Part shown: positions 35,019 through 43,847 of the stretch, one piece after another
Layout of the letters: each line of letters starts with the position of its first letter
How positions within the stretch are numbered: position 1 is the stretch's first letter
DNA from: CAYVFC01 sp964450715
Lineage (GTDB): Bacteria > Myxococcota_A > Polyangia > Polyangiales > JAFGIB01
DNA length: 64,000 nucleotides
Assembly: GCA_964450715.1 (NCBI GenBank)
Contig: CAYVFC010000025.1
Coordinates: 5,263 to 69,262, forward strand
Direction of reading: 5' to 3'
Program-made: the position numbers and the translations under genes
Notes under the pieces: generated by a model
Database searches by the model: none
What the model was told of the DNA's origin: nothing
What the model saw: the letters and a program-made list of their open reading frames with translations, nothing else

Positions 35019-37040
35019 GTGGATCGATACCGGATAGCTTTAATAGCATTGCTGCTGTCGGGCGTGATGCCTGCGGGCGGCTGCGGCTCGGAAGATGACG
35101 GCAGCCCGGAGCCGGACGCGGTCGACGGGGGCGTCGACGGCGGCAGCGGGCAGGAGCAGACCGTCCGGGAGCTCGACTTCTGCCAGGGCTCGACCGCGTT
35201 CGTCTATGAACCGCAGTCGGGTGCGCTGCATGCCTTTCCCGACGATTACTTCACCGTAGATGACAACACAGCGCTCACCGGGCTGCGCCTTAACATGAAG
35301 GCCGGAGAGAACATCGTGCTCAGCCAGGCCTCGCAGAACATGGGCAACCTGTTCGACGATCTATCCACCCTGGACGGATTCGGCACCACCGCCGGGCTCA
35401 TCCTGACCGCTTCGGGGGAGATCGATCCGACAACGCTGCCCGCGGCCGGGGACGGTTCCGGGGCGGCCGAGGCTAGCCTGGTGCTGGTCGAGTTACAGAG
35501 CGAGCCCGTCGTCTTCGAGGATTTCCAGTACAGGCTCGTCAGCGCGGGCGACGCGGCGGGCAACTTCGTGCTGACCGTGCTGCCCATGCGCGCGCTCCGG
35601 CCCAACACCCTTTATGGTCTGGTAGCGACCAACCGGGTCAAGGACATGGCCGGCGATTGCCTGGCGCCGTCCGAGACTACCCGGCAGTTGCTGTCGCGCA
35701 CCGCCGAGCTGCCCGAGCTACAGCGCCTGAACGAGCGGTTCGACGAACTGATCGAGGTGCTCACCGAGGCGGGCACCATCGACCATGCGGGGGAGATAAG
35801 CGCGGCGGTGGTCTTCACCACCCAGCACACGGTCGAGGACAGCGTGGCCGTGGCCGACGATATTCGCGACAGGAGCTATGCGTACGGCCCGGTGGGCGAT
35901 TGCGTCGACGGCTCGGCCGGATTCCGGACCTGCGAGGGCGAGTTCCAGGCCCATGACTACCGCGTGAACGGCCGGTACGTGGACGAGGCGAATCCCTCCG
36001 TGCAGTCGACCTACACGCTGAAGACGGTGACCTATCTGCCGGACGCCGCGCAACCGCCCTACCGGACCCTGATCTTCGGCCACGGTCTGGGCGGCGACCG
36101 CTACCAGGCCCAGAGGCTGGCCGAGCTGGCCTCGCCAGAGGGATTTGCCGTGGTCTCCATCGACGCGGTCAACCACGGTGAGCACCCGCACCAGGGCGAC
36201 AGCGGCATGCTCACGGCCCTTACCCCCATAGCGGCCTTCTTCGGCATCTGGGCCGACCTGACCGGGGGATTGAACTGGCGGATCGACGGGCTTCAGCTGC
36301 GGGACAACTTCCGGCAGTCCACCTATGACAAGCTGCAGCTGATGCAGCTCATCCGCTCGGCGCCCGACATCGACGGCGACGGAAGCGCCGATCTGGGCAT
36401 CGAGGGGCTGACCTACCTGGGCGTCAGCCTGGGCGGGCTGATGGCGGCCGAGCTGGCCGCGCTCGCGCCAGAGATAGAGGTGATGCTCCCGGTGGTGCCC
36501 GGCGCCCGGGTGACCAGCATCATCAGCGACGGCCAGGATTTCAGCCTGATCGTCGAGGCGCTGAAGGGCATGTCCACCGAGGGCGAGATCGCGGTTTTTT
36601 TTCCCCTGCTGCAGACCCTGGTGGATCGCGGCGATCCGGGCGCCTATTTGGCGCACGTGGTTTACGACCGCCTGCCGGGGTTTGACCAGGCTACGCCGCA
36701 GGTATTGATGAGCATGGTGATAGGAGACACCGTGGTGCCCAACTCCGCCAATCTGTTCTACGCCCGCTGCCTGGGCGCGCCCCACGTGGGCGCGGAGCTG
36801 TTGCCCATCGGTACGGTCGAGCAGGTGCCCTCGCTGCCGCTGGTGGGAAACGTGGACGCGACGCATACCGCGGGCGTGTTTCAGTACGATCTGATCTCCA
36901 CAGCCGACGGGGCGAGCGAGCCGGCCACCCACTCGAACGTGGCCACCTCGCCCGAGTTTGCCCAGCAGGCGCTGCACTTCCTGCAAAGCTACTTCGATGA
37001 AGGGGTGTCGGAGATCGTGGACCCCTACCAAACCCTGTAG
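35019..37040 (+). CDS. Lipase-like alpha/beta-hydrolase lipoprotein
   Basis: 673-residue predicted lipoprotein (lipobox AGGC) with a GTG start at 35019 preceded by AAGGAGG. Residues about 50-330 look like the beta-rich N-terminal domain of bacterial virulence-factor lipases (ALRPNTLYGLVATNRVKD). The alpha/beta-hydrolase part starts near 340 with YRTLIFGHGLGGDRYQAQR. The nucleophile elbow GVSLGG is near 467, and probable acid and base residues lie in the last 150 (NVDATHTAGVF, ATHSNVATS). It resembles the VolA-type lysophospholipase group. Substrate is inference. Confidence 0.8.
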   Translation: MDRYRIALIALLLSGVMPAGGCGSEDDGSPEPDAVDGGVDGGSGQEQTVRELDFCQGSTAFVYEPQSGALHAFPDDYFTVDDNTALTGLRLNMKAGENIVLSQASQNMGNLFDDLSTLDGFGTTAGLILTASGEIDPTTLPAAGDGSGAAEASLVLVELQSEPVVFEDFQYRLVSAGDAAGNFVLTVLPMRALRPNTLYGLVATNRVKDMAGDCLAPSETTRQLLSRTAELPELQRLNERFDELIEVLTEAGTIDHAGEISAAVVFTTQHTVEDSVAVADDIRDRSYAYGPVGDCVDGSAGFRTCEGEFQAHDYRVNGRYVDEANPSVQSTYTLKTVTYLPDAAQPPYRTLIFGHGLGGDRYQAQRLAELASPEGFAVVSIDAVNHGEHPHQGDSGMLTALTPIAAFFGIWADLTGGLNWRIDGLQLRDNFRQSTYDKLQLMQLIRSAPDIDGDGSADLGIEGLTYLGVSLGGLMAAELAALAPEIEVMLPVVPGARVTSIISDGQDFSLIVEALKGMSTEGEIAVFFPLLQTLVDRGDPGAYLAHVVYDRLPGFDQATPQVLMSMVIGDTVVPNSANLFYARCLGAPHVGAELLPIGTVEQVPSLPLVGNVDATHTAGVFQYDLISTADGASEPATHSNVATSPEFAQQALHFLQSYFDEGVSEIVDPYQTL

Positions 37041-37047
37041 AAGGTCG

Positions 37048-37087
37048 CTAAAGAAGAGAGCCAGCGGTCGGTGATGACCGCTGGCTC
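37048..37087 (-). terminator. Terminator after the flotillin stub
   Basis: A perfect 12-bp stem (37058-37069 with 37076-37087, loop 6) is followed on the minus strand by TCTTCTTTAG. The T-rich side is on the minus strand, so it fits the end of the nfeD-flotillin stub transcript better than the plus-strand lipase gene, although it may serve both. Confidence 0.7.
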
Positions 37088-37152
37088 GCGAAGTGGGTGT
37101 TACAGATTCTAGCGGCGTACGTCGCCTGGCCGGAGCCGCCGTTTTCCGCGAG

Positions 37153-37326
37153 CTACCTTTTCTCGCCGCCGCCCGGGATGCAGCGGGCTGACTGGCCGGT
37201 GCCCACCTTGCCGAAGATGACCAGAATCTTGTCCGAGGGGCAGCGCCGGTAGCGGCCCGCCAGGTAGAGCATGAAGAATACAAAGAGGCCGACGCCGGCC
37301 CGTACCGAGATTGTCCAAAGGTTCAT
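37153..37326 (-). pseudogene. Flotillin N-terminal stub (truncated)
   Basis: A 57-codon frame with a good ribosome binding site (GGAAGGGGGCTAAACG before the ATG). It encodes a membrane segment (VGLFVFFMLYLAG), then RYRRCPSDKILVIFGKVG and TGQSARCIPGGG. This is the characteristic start of bacterial flotillin/YuaG proteins, which normally continue into the SPFH domain for about 400 more residues. Here the frame stops after GGGEKR. The upstream neighbour on the same strand is nfeD, the usual operon partner of flotillin genes, which supports the identity. The SPFH and coiled-coil parts are absent. A terminator follows closely, so the deletion may have kept the original end of the operon. A functional micro-protein is less likely but possible. 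Confidence 0.8.
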
Positions 37327-37438
37327 CGTTTAGCCCCCTTCCGGGTTGGTTGGATTCCCGAAGGAATTTGGTTGAGCTATCGTTTGACTATCGTTTCACT
37401 TTATTAAGGATATCGAAGCGCTGTTTCGGTCGTGCCGT

Positions 37439-38032
37439 TCAGGACGGCCTGACCACGAAGACGTTCTCGTTGACCAGGCCCGTGACCCGCACCGGGGTAT
37501 CGGTCGGGATGGGGGTCTTGCCCTCGCTCAGGGCGTCGACCACCTTGAGCCGCCCCTGCACGACCAGGCGTACCTTGCCCGGTGCGTCGGCAGGGATGGT
37601 GAGATAGACGGTGCCCTGCTGCCCGATGGCCCGCCTCAGGTTGATGGTGCCGCTGTGCTGCACCCGGTTGAAGGCTTCGAAGAGCTTGCCGAGCAACCAG
37701 GTGGTGCCGAGCCCGGCGGCGGTGGCGACCGATACCGAGTGCAAGGGGCCGTAGCCGCTGTCCAGGCTCATGGCCAGCCCGACCAGACCGAACATCATGA
37801 AAAAAACAGTAAACCCCTGAAAGGAGAGCAGCTTGAAGGCCACATCCGAGTCCGAGCCGTCGTGCCCGTCGAGGTCGTCGTCGCCCGCGTCCAAGTCGAC
37901 CTCGCCCCCGTCGCCGGTGTCGGCTCCCGCGAACATCAGCACCAGGCGGACGGCGAACAGTAGCCCGCCCACGCCGGCGCAGATGGCAAAGGTCTTTTGT
38001 AGAACCGTCAGTGCCGAAAACCAATCCATCAT
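37439..38032 (-). CDS. NfeD-like membrane protein with C-terminal OB-fold
   Basis: 197-residue protein. Three or four hydrophobic segments lie in the first 130 residues, interrupted by a very acidic loop (DLDAGDDDLDGHDGSDSD, about 42-60). The C-terminal 70 residues (LRRAIGQQGTVYLTIPADAPG, ending VRVTGLVNENVFVVRPS) match the NfeD OB-fold. The ATG follows AAGGAAGAGAAG. NfeD partners flotillin at membrane microdomains. Here the flotillin gene 113 bp downstream is only a stub, so this protein may work alone or with a flotillin elsewhere. Confidence 0.8.
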   Translation of the reverse strand: MMDWFSALTVLQKTFAICAGVGGLLFAVRLVLMFAGADTGDGGEVDLDAGDDDLDGHDGSDSDVAFKLLSFQGFTVFFMMFGLVGLAMSLDSGYGPLHSVSVATAAGLGTTWLLGKLFEAFNRVQHSGTINLRRAIGQQGTVYLTIPADAPGKVRLVVQGRLKVVDALSEGKTPIPTDTPVRVTGLVNENVFVVRPS

Positions 38033-38361
38033 CTTCTCTTCCTTTCGTTAGACCCGGCGCGGAAGCGCGTGAACCGAGCGGTCCCTGATTCGCCCGCGAG
38101 CTCGACCGGCTTGCCGACAACCGGCGTGGGCCGGATCGATCCGGGCGTTTCGCCTGTCTCGGAGCCTCGACCCGCGACGCCACAAGCCCGCCGCGTCGGC
38201 CCCCGTCCGGCAGCCTTCCGGCGGCCGGGTCGCGAGACGCGAGCGTCGTCGTGTCTCGGTTTATCTAGATTATCGAAGGTCCGTTCTCACATGAAAGAGC
38301 TACTGGGTGAGAAGGCCGCCTGGAGTAGCGGGAAGCTCGGGCAACGAGTACTCTGACGCGG
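38033..38361. other. Gene-free divergent gap
   Basis: About 330 bp between the divergent nfeD and L-domain lipoprotein genes. It is GC-rich with several short CGCGAGAC/GTCTCG-like inverted pieces around 38150-38265, but nothing is strong enough to name. Promoters of both neighbours are expected here; none was clearly seen. Confidence 0.4.
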
Positions 38362-40323
38362 ATGACGGGGATGCGAACGCTCGCGCTCGTTTGCGGCTTC
38401 TCGGTTCTGCTGGGCGGGTGCTACCTGTTTCACGACAGGCCCGGAAGCAGCGGCGGGGAGCAGCCCGCGCCACTGGCAGACGCGGGCGCGCCCGGCAGCG
38501 GCCAGGACGGGGGCCTTTTTGCAAACGGCGCGGATGCCGCCGCCCCGCCTCTGGACGGGGCGATCGGAGACGCCGACGCGCTTCCGCCCGAGGCGCTGTG
38601 CGGCCCGCCCGGGCCCTCCTTCCTCAGCTGTACCGTTTCCGTCGAGGTCGCTTGCCCGGGAGGAGAGCTGGACGGGGACTATATAATAGAGACCGCGAGT
38701 GACCTGCGGGAGCTCGGCGAGGCGATCCGCGCCGTTGCCATCGACGGCCAGACGCACATGACCGGAAGCCTGACCGTCACCGGATCCGAGCTCACCGACC
38801 TGGAGGGTCTGCAGGGCCTGACCTGCATCGGAGGCTCGCTGCGTATCGAAGGCTGCGCGGCCGAGGCATCGGGATGCGAGGCGGATAGCGCGCTCAGCGA
38901 CCTGTCAGCGCTACGGGGCCTGAGAGCGGCGGGAGGCCTGGAGATCCGGCTCGCCGTCGCGCTGGCCTCGCTGGACGGTCTCAGCGATCTGGGCATCGTC
39001 CGGGGCGATCTGGTCATCGCGGGCAACCCGCTGCTGCGCACCCTGGAGGCCCTGGGGAGCCTGTGGCACGTGGGCGGCTCGCTGCGTTTCGAGAAAAAAT
39101 GCTACCCGTTGCCCTCGCCGTCCGTGTCGTTTACCGCGAGCGCTTGTTTGGAAAACGGGCTCGAAGACCTCGGCGGTCTGGACCGCCTCGCCTCGATCGG
39201 TGAAGACCTGGTTATCGCCGATCAACCGGCGCTCGGGCAGATCGGCGGCCTGAACGCGCTCGAGTGCCTGGGGGGCAGCCTGGTCATCGGGGCCAACCAG
39301 AGCCTGGTCGAGATCGACGGCCTGAAGGGTCTGGGCGCGGTGCCGGGTCACCTGATCATCGGCAGCTGGTCCGTGTTCGATGAGTTATTGGCCCTCGGCG
39401 AGTCTGCTGGCGATGTAGACCTGCAGGAGGTGATCGAGGTCGATAGCGGCAATCCGCTTCTGGGAACGATCAGCGGTTTGCAGCAGCTCAACTGGGTAGG
39501 CGGGGATCTGGTTCTCAGCGGCAACGGGGCGCTCGGCGAGCTGGCCGGGCTGGGAGGGGTCATCGCCGTGGGCGGCAGCTTGCGGATCCGGGACAACGGT
39601 GCCCTGGAGGATTTCGAGGGCCTGGGGAACCTCGCCGCCGTATGCGACCGGCTGTCCGTCCGGGACAACGGTGCCCTGGCCGATCTGTCGGGTCCGAGAA
39701 ACGGCGCCCATATCGGCGGAACCGTCGAGATCCTGGGCAATCCCTCCCTGGTGAGCCTGCAGGGCATTCACCCGGCCGAACGCGTCCGGGGCGATCTCTG
39801 GCTCTCCGGAAACCCTCGGCTCGTCGATCTCTCCTCGCTCGGCACCGTCACCGCGGTCGAGGGCGAGGTCCTGGTAGAGAACAACGCCACATTGACGGAT
39901 CTATCCGGGCTGGGCGCTCTGACCGTGGTCGAGGGCGACCTCAGTATCCAGAACAACGCCGCGTTGATGGATCTATCGGGATTGGGCGCGCTCGGGTCCG
40001 TCGAGGGAAACCTCATCATCTGGGAAAACGACCTGCTGCCGAGCCTGTCGGGCCTGGAAGCGATCACCCGCATCGATGGCTTTCTGATCGTCTTCGGCAA
40101 TCCCGGATTGAGCGACGTCTCCGCGCTCGGTAGCGCCGAGCTGGGCGGCCAGGCCACGGTCTTCGGCGTCATCTTGATCATCGCCGAGAATCGCGCTCTG
40201 CCCCGGTGCGAGGCGGTGGCGCTCGAGCAGGCGCTGATCTACCAGGGCGCGCCCGGAACCGCGGCGGTCTGCCAGAACCTGCCCGACAACTGCGGGGAGA
40301 TGAGCTGCGACACGCTGTACTGA
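38362..40323 (+). CDS. Lipoprotein with receptor-L-domain-like repeats
   Basis: 653-residue predicted lipoprotein. The start may be 38362 or the ATG at 38371 (MRTLALVCGFSVLLGGC, lipobox LGGC). A low-complexity Ala/Gly/Asp linker follows to about 75. The rest is a series of repeats of about 24-45 residues such as DLSGLGALTVVEGDLSIQNN and DLVLSGNGALGELAGLG. The alternating pattern (L..L..L..V.G.L.I..N) is that of receptor L-domain / leucine-rich solenoids. Six or so cysteines cap the ends (CEAVALEQAL..., CGEMSCD). It is probably a surface binding protein. The ligand is unknown. Confidence 0.75.
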   Translation: MTGMRTLALVCGFSVLLGGCYLFHDRPGSSGGEQPAPLADAGAPGSGQDGGLFANGADAAAPPLDGAIGDADALPPEALCGPPGPSFLSCTVSVEVACPGGELDGDYIIETASDLRELGEAIRAVAIDGQTHMTGSLTVTGSELTDLEGLQGLTCIGGSLRIEGCAAEASGCEADSALSDLSALRGLRAAGGLEIRLAVALASLDGLSDLGIVRGDLVIAGNPLLRTLEALGSLWHVGGSLRFEKKCYPLPSPSVSFTASACLENGLEDLGGLDRLASIGEDLVIADQPALGQIGGLNALECLGGSLVIGANQSLVEIDGLKGLGAVPGHLIIGSWSVFDELLALGESAGDVDLQEVIEVDSGNPLLGTISGLQQLNWVGGDLVLSGNGALGELAGLGGVIAVGGSLRIRDNGALEDFEGLGNLAAVCDRLSVRDNGALADLSGPRNGAHIGGTVEILGNPSLVSLQGIHPAERVRGDLWLSGNPRLVDLSSLGTVTAVEGEVLVENNATLTDLSGLGALTVVEGDLSIQNNAALMDLSGLGALGSVEGNLIIWENDLLPSLSGLEAITRIDGFLIVFGNPGLSDVSALGSAELGGQATVFGVILIIAENRALPRCEAVALEQALIYQGAPGTAAVCQNLPDNCGEMSCDTLY

Positions 40324-40379
40324 GTTTCTCTACGGGTAGAGAGATAGTTCACCGACCCGGACGTCGTCTGCCTCTCCGT

Positions 40380-40444
40380 TGTCATTGCGAGCGCAGGGAA
40401 AAAGCTCCAGCAATTCGAGATCTCTCGCTGCGCTCGAGATGACA
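40380..40444. repeat. TGTCAT..CGAGCGCAG palindromic repeat
   Basis: 40380-40396 and 40428-40444 pair at 15 of 17 bases with 31 bp between. It is of the same general type as the repeat at 24516-24597 (shared TGTCATNNCGANCGNAG). It lies between the L-domain lipoprotein and the GT39 gene. Confidence 0.75.
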
Positions 40445-40469
40445 ATGGCATCCTCCGTCTGGTAGTAGA

Positions 40470-42125
40470 GTGAGCGCCGTGACCGATTCCCCATCAGCAT
40501 TCAGCCGAGCGCGGATGATCGGGCTGGGCGCGGGGCTGTTTTTGCTCGCCGCTCTGCCGCGGATGTTCGATCCCATTTCGCGGGCGAACCTCTGGTACAG
40601 GCGCGCGTTCAATTTCTACGCGGCGCTAGGCGATTTCGACTGGGCCGCCACCTACCGGCAGCATCATCCGGGGGTGACCACCATGTGGCTGTCCGGCGCC
40701 GGGATGAAGCTCTTCCAGGTACAGCGGGATGTCACCGACCGGGCCGTGATGGGTCATCGCCCCGACGCCACCGAGTGGGGCGTGGTGCCGCTGGCCATCG
40801 CCGTGGCGCTCTGCATCGTGCTGGCCGTTTGGCTCATGCGCCGGCTCTTCAACCATCGTATCGCCCTGTACGGCGGCCTGTTCCTGGCCATCGACCCCTT
40901 CTTTCTGGCCTACAGCAAGGTCCTGCACGTGGACGCGTTGCTGGCCTGCTTCATGATGGTATCGCTGCTGTTTCTGCTCGACTACCAGGAGCGACCCAGC
41001 CTGCGGGCGCTGGCCGGCGCGGGGGTGTTCATGGGGCTCGGGGTGCTGACCAAGTCTCCGGCGCTGTTCGTCTGCCCCTTCGCGGCGCTGCTGATCCTGC
41101 TGGCGCACCTGCGCGATCGGGCTCCTCTCGGGAAACGACTGCAAACGGTGGTGCTGCGCGGCGCGCTATTGATCGGCGTGATCTGCGCCACCTGCTTCCT
41201 GCTCTTTCCGGCCATGTGGGTGCGACCGCTCTGGGTGGTACAGGAGATCATCCACGCGGTGACACATCACACGAAGACCGCGCACGGGACCAACACCTAC
41301 TGGCTCGGGGATCTGGTGGGTGACCCGGGGCGCTACTACTACCTGGCTGCGGTGGCCATGCGCACCACCCTGCTCTCGTTGCCCATGGCGGTGGCGGCCC
41401 TGGTGGTCGCCCTGGATCAGGCGCTGAGGCCGCGCCTGCCCTACCGCCGCAGCCTCTGGACCTCGATCGCCTTTGGCGCGCTGTTCTTGCTGATGATGTC
41501 CATCGCGGCCAAGAAGAGCCAGCGTTACGTCCTGCCCGTATTTCCCGTGCTGGACCTGCTGGCCGCGGTGGGGCTTCACCACACGGTGCAATGGTTTGCC
41601 GAGCGTCGCCCGGGGCAGTGGTGGCAGCGCGGCTTTCACTACGCCGCTCTGGGTTTGCTGGCCCTATCGGCCGTGCTCGTGCTGGCCCGCCATCCCCATT
41701 ACGGCCTGCACGCCAACGCTCTGCTGGGCGGCCCCAGGGTGGCCAAGCAGCTGTTCGCCATCCAGCACCAGGGCGAGGGGCTGGAAAGCGCGGCCGCTTT
41801 TCTGGCCGGATTGCCGCCCGAGAAGCAGGGAAAGGTGGCTGTCTGCGGACCGGGGCGCTCCATCGTGCGGCGCATATTGCCCAGGGCGACGCTGCGCCCG
41901 AAACACGACCAGAACAAGGCCCGCTACCGCGTCTACTACCTCGATGTGCTGCAACGCAGACGTCCCAGGGAGAAGTGGCGCGAACGCTGGAGGAACGATC
42001 AGCTCCGCAAGCCCACCTGGACCTTTGAGCGGGATGGCATCACCTATGTCTGGATCTACGAACAGGGTGCCCGGGAGCTCAACCGCCGCGAGCGCCAGAA
42101 GCGCAGCGGGGACCCGCAGCCGTAG
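40470..42125 (+). CDS. GT39/GT83-type (PMT/ArnT-like) membrane glycosyltransferase
   Basis: 551-residue inner-membrane protein with about 11 hydrophobic segments in the first 410 residues. A periplasmic first loop contains GDFDWAATYRQHHPGVTTMW, with the Asp-Trp and His-Pro typical of PMT/ArnT-like enzymes. The cytoplasm-membrane segments include DPFFLAYSKVLHVDALLACF, a PMT_2 hallmark. The C-terminal 140 residues are soluble and basic. The GTG at 40470 starts MSAVTDS; an in-frame GTG three codons later is possible. It would use a polyprenyl-phosphate sugar on the outer face of the inner membrane. Acceptor unknown. Confidence 0.8.
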   Translation: MSAVTDSPSAFSRARMIGLGAGLFLLAALPRMFDPISRANLWYRRAFNFYAALGDFDWAATYRQHHPGVTTMWLSGAGMKLFQVQRDVTDRAVMGHRPDATEWGVVPLAIAVALCIVLAVWLMRRLFNHRIALYGGLFLAIDPFFLAYSKVLHVDALLACFMMVSLLFLLDYQERPSLRALAGAGVFMGLGVLTKSPALFVCPFAALLILLAHLRDRAPLGKRLQTVVLRGALLIGVICATCFLLFPAMWVRPLWVVQEIIHAVTHHTKTAHGTNTYWLGDLVGDPGRYYYLAAVAMRTTLLSLPMAVAALVVALDQALRPRLPYRRSLWTSIAFGALFLLMMSIAAKKSQRYVLPVFPVLDLLAAVGLHHTVQWFAERRPGQWWQRGFHYAALGLLALSAVLVLARHPHYGLHANALLGGPRVAKQLFAIQHQGEGLESAAAFLAGLPPEKQGKVAVCGPGRSIVRRILPRATLRPKHDQNKARYRVYYLDVLQRRRPREKWRERWRNDQLRKPTWTFERDGITYVWIYEQGARELNRRERQKRSGDPQP

Positions 42126-42219
42126 GGCACGGAGGGAAAATGCGCTCCGTCCCCCTTAACCTCGCCCGCTGAACCGGGCATAGTCAGGCCAGCAGGCCAG
42201 CAGCGAGAAAGGAAGGCGC

Positions 42220-42591
42220 ATGTCCGACAATCGGTTGAAAGTGGTCAGAGCCATCGCGGCGCTTGCCTGGTCCGACGGCTATCTGGACGATAAGGAGAAG
42301 GGCAAGCTGCGCAGGCTGGGCGAAAAGCTCGGGCTGGACGAAGCGGGCAGAGCCGAGCTCGAGGGGTATCTCGGGGCCGCCCCCTCGCTAGAGGAGGTGG
42401 CTTTTGATGAGCTTAACCAGAAGGAACGGCAAGCGATATACCTTCTGGCGCTTCACTACGCCTACCTGGACGGGCTGGTCTGGTCCGGGGAACAGAAGAT
42501 CCTTGACCATCTCGTCGCTCTGCTCGGGCTCTCGCCCGAGGAGCGGGCGATGTTGGAGAGCAAGGTGAAGATGGAGATGCCCGGCTCGTAG
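42220..42591 (+). CDS. TerB-like (tellurite resistance / DjlA N-terminal) helical protein
   Basis: 123-residue all-helical protein of the TerB superfamily. Two repeated acidic helices contain LAWSDGYLDDKEKGKLRRLG and YAYLDGLVWSGEQKILDHL, each with the D-G-x-x-x-x-x-E pattern thought to bind metal. The ATG follows GGAAGGCGC. Such stand-alone TerB proteins are common, and their function is not settled. It lies 35 bp before the ABM-domain gene, so the two probably form a small operon. Confidence 0.75.
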   Translation: MSDNRLKVVRAIAALAWSDGYLDDKEKGKLRRLGEKLGLDEAGRAELEGYLGAAPSLEEVAFDELNQKERQAIYLLALHYAYLDGLVWSGEQKILDHLVALLGLSPEERAMLESKVKMEMPGS

Positions 42592-42626
42592 AAACGCGTA
42601 GGGCTAAAAGAGACGAGGAGATCGAA

Positions 42627-42914
42627 ATGATAGCAGTGGTGGCACGGATGAAGGTTGCCGAGGGCAAAGACGCCGAGTTCGAGGCGGTGATGAAGCAGCT
42701 ACAGGGCAAGGTGCGGGCCGAGGAGCCCGGCTGCCTGCAGTACGACATCTGCCGCGCACGCGAGCCCAACAACTATACGATCATGGAACGCTACCAGGAC
42801 AAGCAGGCGCTCAAGGATCACTCGGCGTCGTCCCATTTCGCCGAGGGGATAGCCAAGCTCATGACCCTGCTGGACGGCGAGCCGCAGATCGACATCCTGA
42901 CCGTGGTGGAGTGA
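42627..42914 (+). CDS. ABM-domain (YgiN-like) monooxygenase family protein
   Basis: 95-residue dimeric ferredoxin-like alpha+beta protein of the antibiotic-biosynthesis-monooxygenase (ABM) superfamily. The N-terminal strand IAVVARMKVAEGKDAEFEAV, the segment EEPGCLQYDICRARE and YTIMERYQDKQALKDH are typical of YgiN-like quinol monooxygenases. GAGGAG before the ATG is a good ribosome binding site. The physiological substrate of this subgroup is usually unknown, and the neighbours do not reveal it. Confidence 0.85.
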   Translation: MIAVVARMKVAEGKDAEFEAVMKQLQGKVRAEEPGCLQYDICRAREPNNYTIMERYQDKQALKDHSASSHFAEGIAKLMTLLDGEPQIDILTVVE

Positions 42915-43016
42915 GGTTCTACCGCCCGGCCCTGGCTCCGCTTCGACCCGGGGCTCCGAAGCCCGAGCGGCCTTCGACCGCCGCGGCAGCCCATACCAGA
43001 TTCGGAACCATCCGCG

Positions 43017-43841
43017 ATGCCATCCCCTGATCTGAACGAGCTACTCGAGCTGGCCAAGAGGCTAGCGGCGCAGGCCGCGGCCATCCACCGGCAGGGACAG
43101 GGCCACGCCCACCGGGTGGACACCAAGTCCTCGCGCACCGACGTGGTGACCGAGGTGGACCGGGATGCCGAGCGCGCCATCGTGGAGGCGCTGCTCGCCG
43201 AGCGGCCCGACGACGCCATGCTGGGCGAGGAGGGAAGCTCGAAAGAGGGAAGCACCGGTGTACGATGGGTAATCGATCCGCTGGACGGGAGCGTCAACTA
43301 CCTGTACGGCTACCCGGCTCATGCGGTCTCCATCGGCGTCGAGATCGACGGGTGCTATCGCGTGGGCGTGGTGCACGATACCGCTCTGGACCGCGTTTAT
43401 GCAGGGGTCATGGGGGGCGGCGCCACCTGCGACGGCAAGCCGCTACGGGTCAACGCGGGCGAGCAGCTGGCCCAGGCGCTGGTGGCCAGCGGCTTCGGCT
43501 ACGACGCCCGGGGTCGCGAATGGCAGGCGCGGCAGCTGGTAGGGGTGGTGCCCCGGGTGCGCGACCTCAGGCGCGGCGGCTCGGCCGCCATCGATCTGTG
43601 TTCGGTCGCGGCGGGGCAGATCGACGCTTATTACGAGTGCGGCATGAAAGCTTGGGACTTTGCCGCTGGCGGCGTCATCGCCCGGGCGGCCGGCGCCCGG
43701 GTGATGGTGCTCGAGCCCGATCAGGGACCCGCGCCCCTGGTGGTGGCCGCCAATCCGCCCCTGTTCGACCGGCTGCTGCCCCTGGTGCTCGAGGCCGGCG
43801 GGCTCGATCCAGGCACCCCGCGGCAGCAGCCCTGGGGGTAG
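43017..43841 (+). CDS. Inositol monophosphatase family protein (SuhB-like)
   Basis: 274-residue Mg2+-dependent phosphatase. Family motifs are GEEGSSKEG (metal-binding Glu near 71), WVIDPLDGSVNYLYG (DPLDG at about 87) and MKAWDFAAGGVIARAAGARV near 214, the C-terminal WDxAAG motif. It hydrolyses inositol phosphates or related sugar phosphates (IMPase, FBPase or PAP-phosphatase specificity is not resolved). The stop at 43841 lies 6 bp before the radical SAM gene, suggesting an operon. No clear Shine-Dalgarno sequence precedes the ATG. Confidence 0.9.
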   Translation: MPSPDLNELLELAKRLAAQAAAIHRQGQGHAHRVDTKSSRTDVVTEVDRDAERAIVEALLAERPDDAMLGEEGSSKEGSTGVRWVIDPLDGSVNYLYGYPAHAVSIGVEIDGCYRVGVVHDTALDRVYAGVMGGGATCDGKPLRVNAGEQLAQALVASGFGYDARGREWQARQLVGVVPRVRDLRRGGSAAIDLCSVAAGQIDAYYECGMKAWDFAAGGVIARAAGARVMVLEPDQGPAPLVVAANPPLFDRLLPLVLEAGGLDPGTPRQQPWG

Positions 43842-43847
43842 GCCGGC

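Noticed and set aside
35718..37283. 521-codon minus-strand frame opposite the lipase-like gene
   Set aside because: His/Arg/Gln-rich shadow frame of the high-GC plus-strand gene. The plus-strand gene has a lipobox, a GxSxG elbow and a ribosome binding site.
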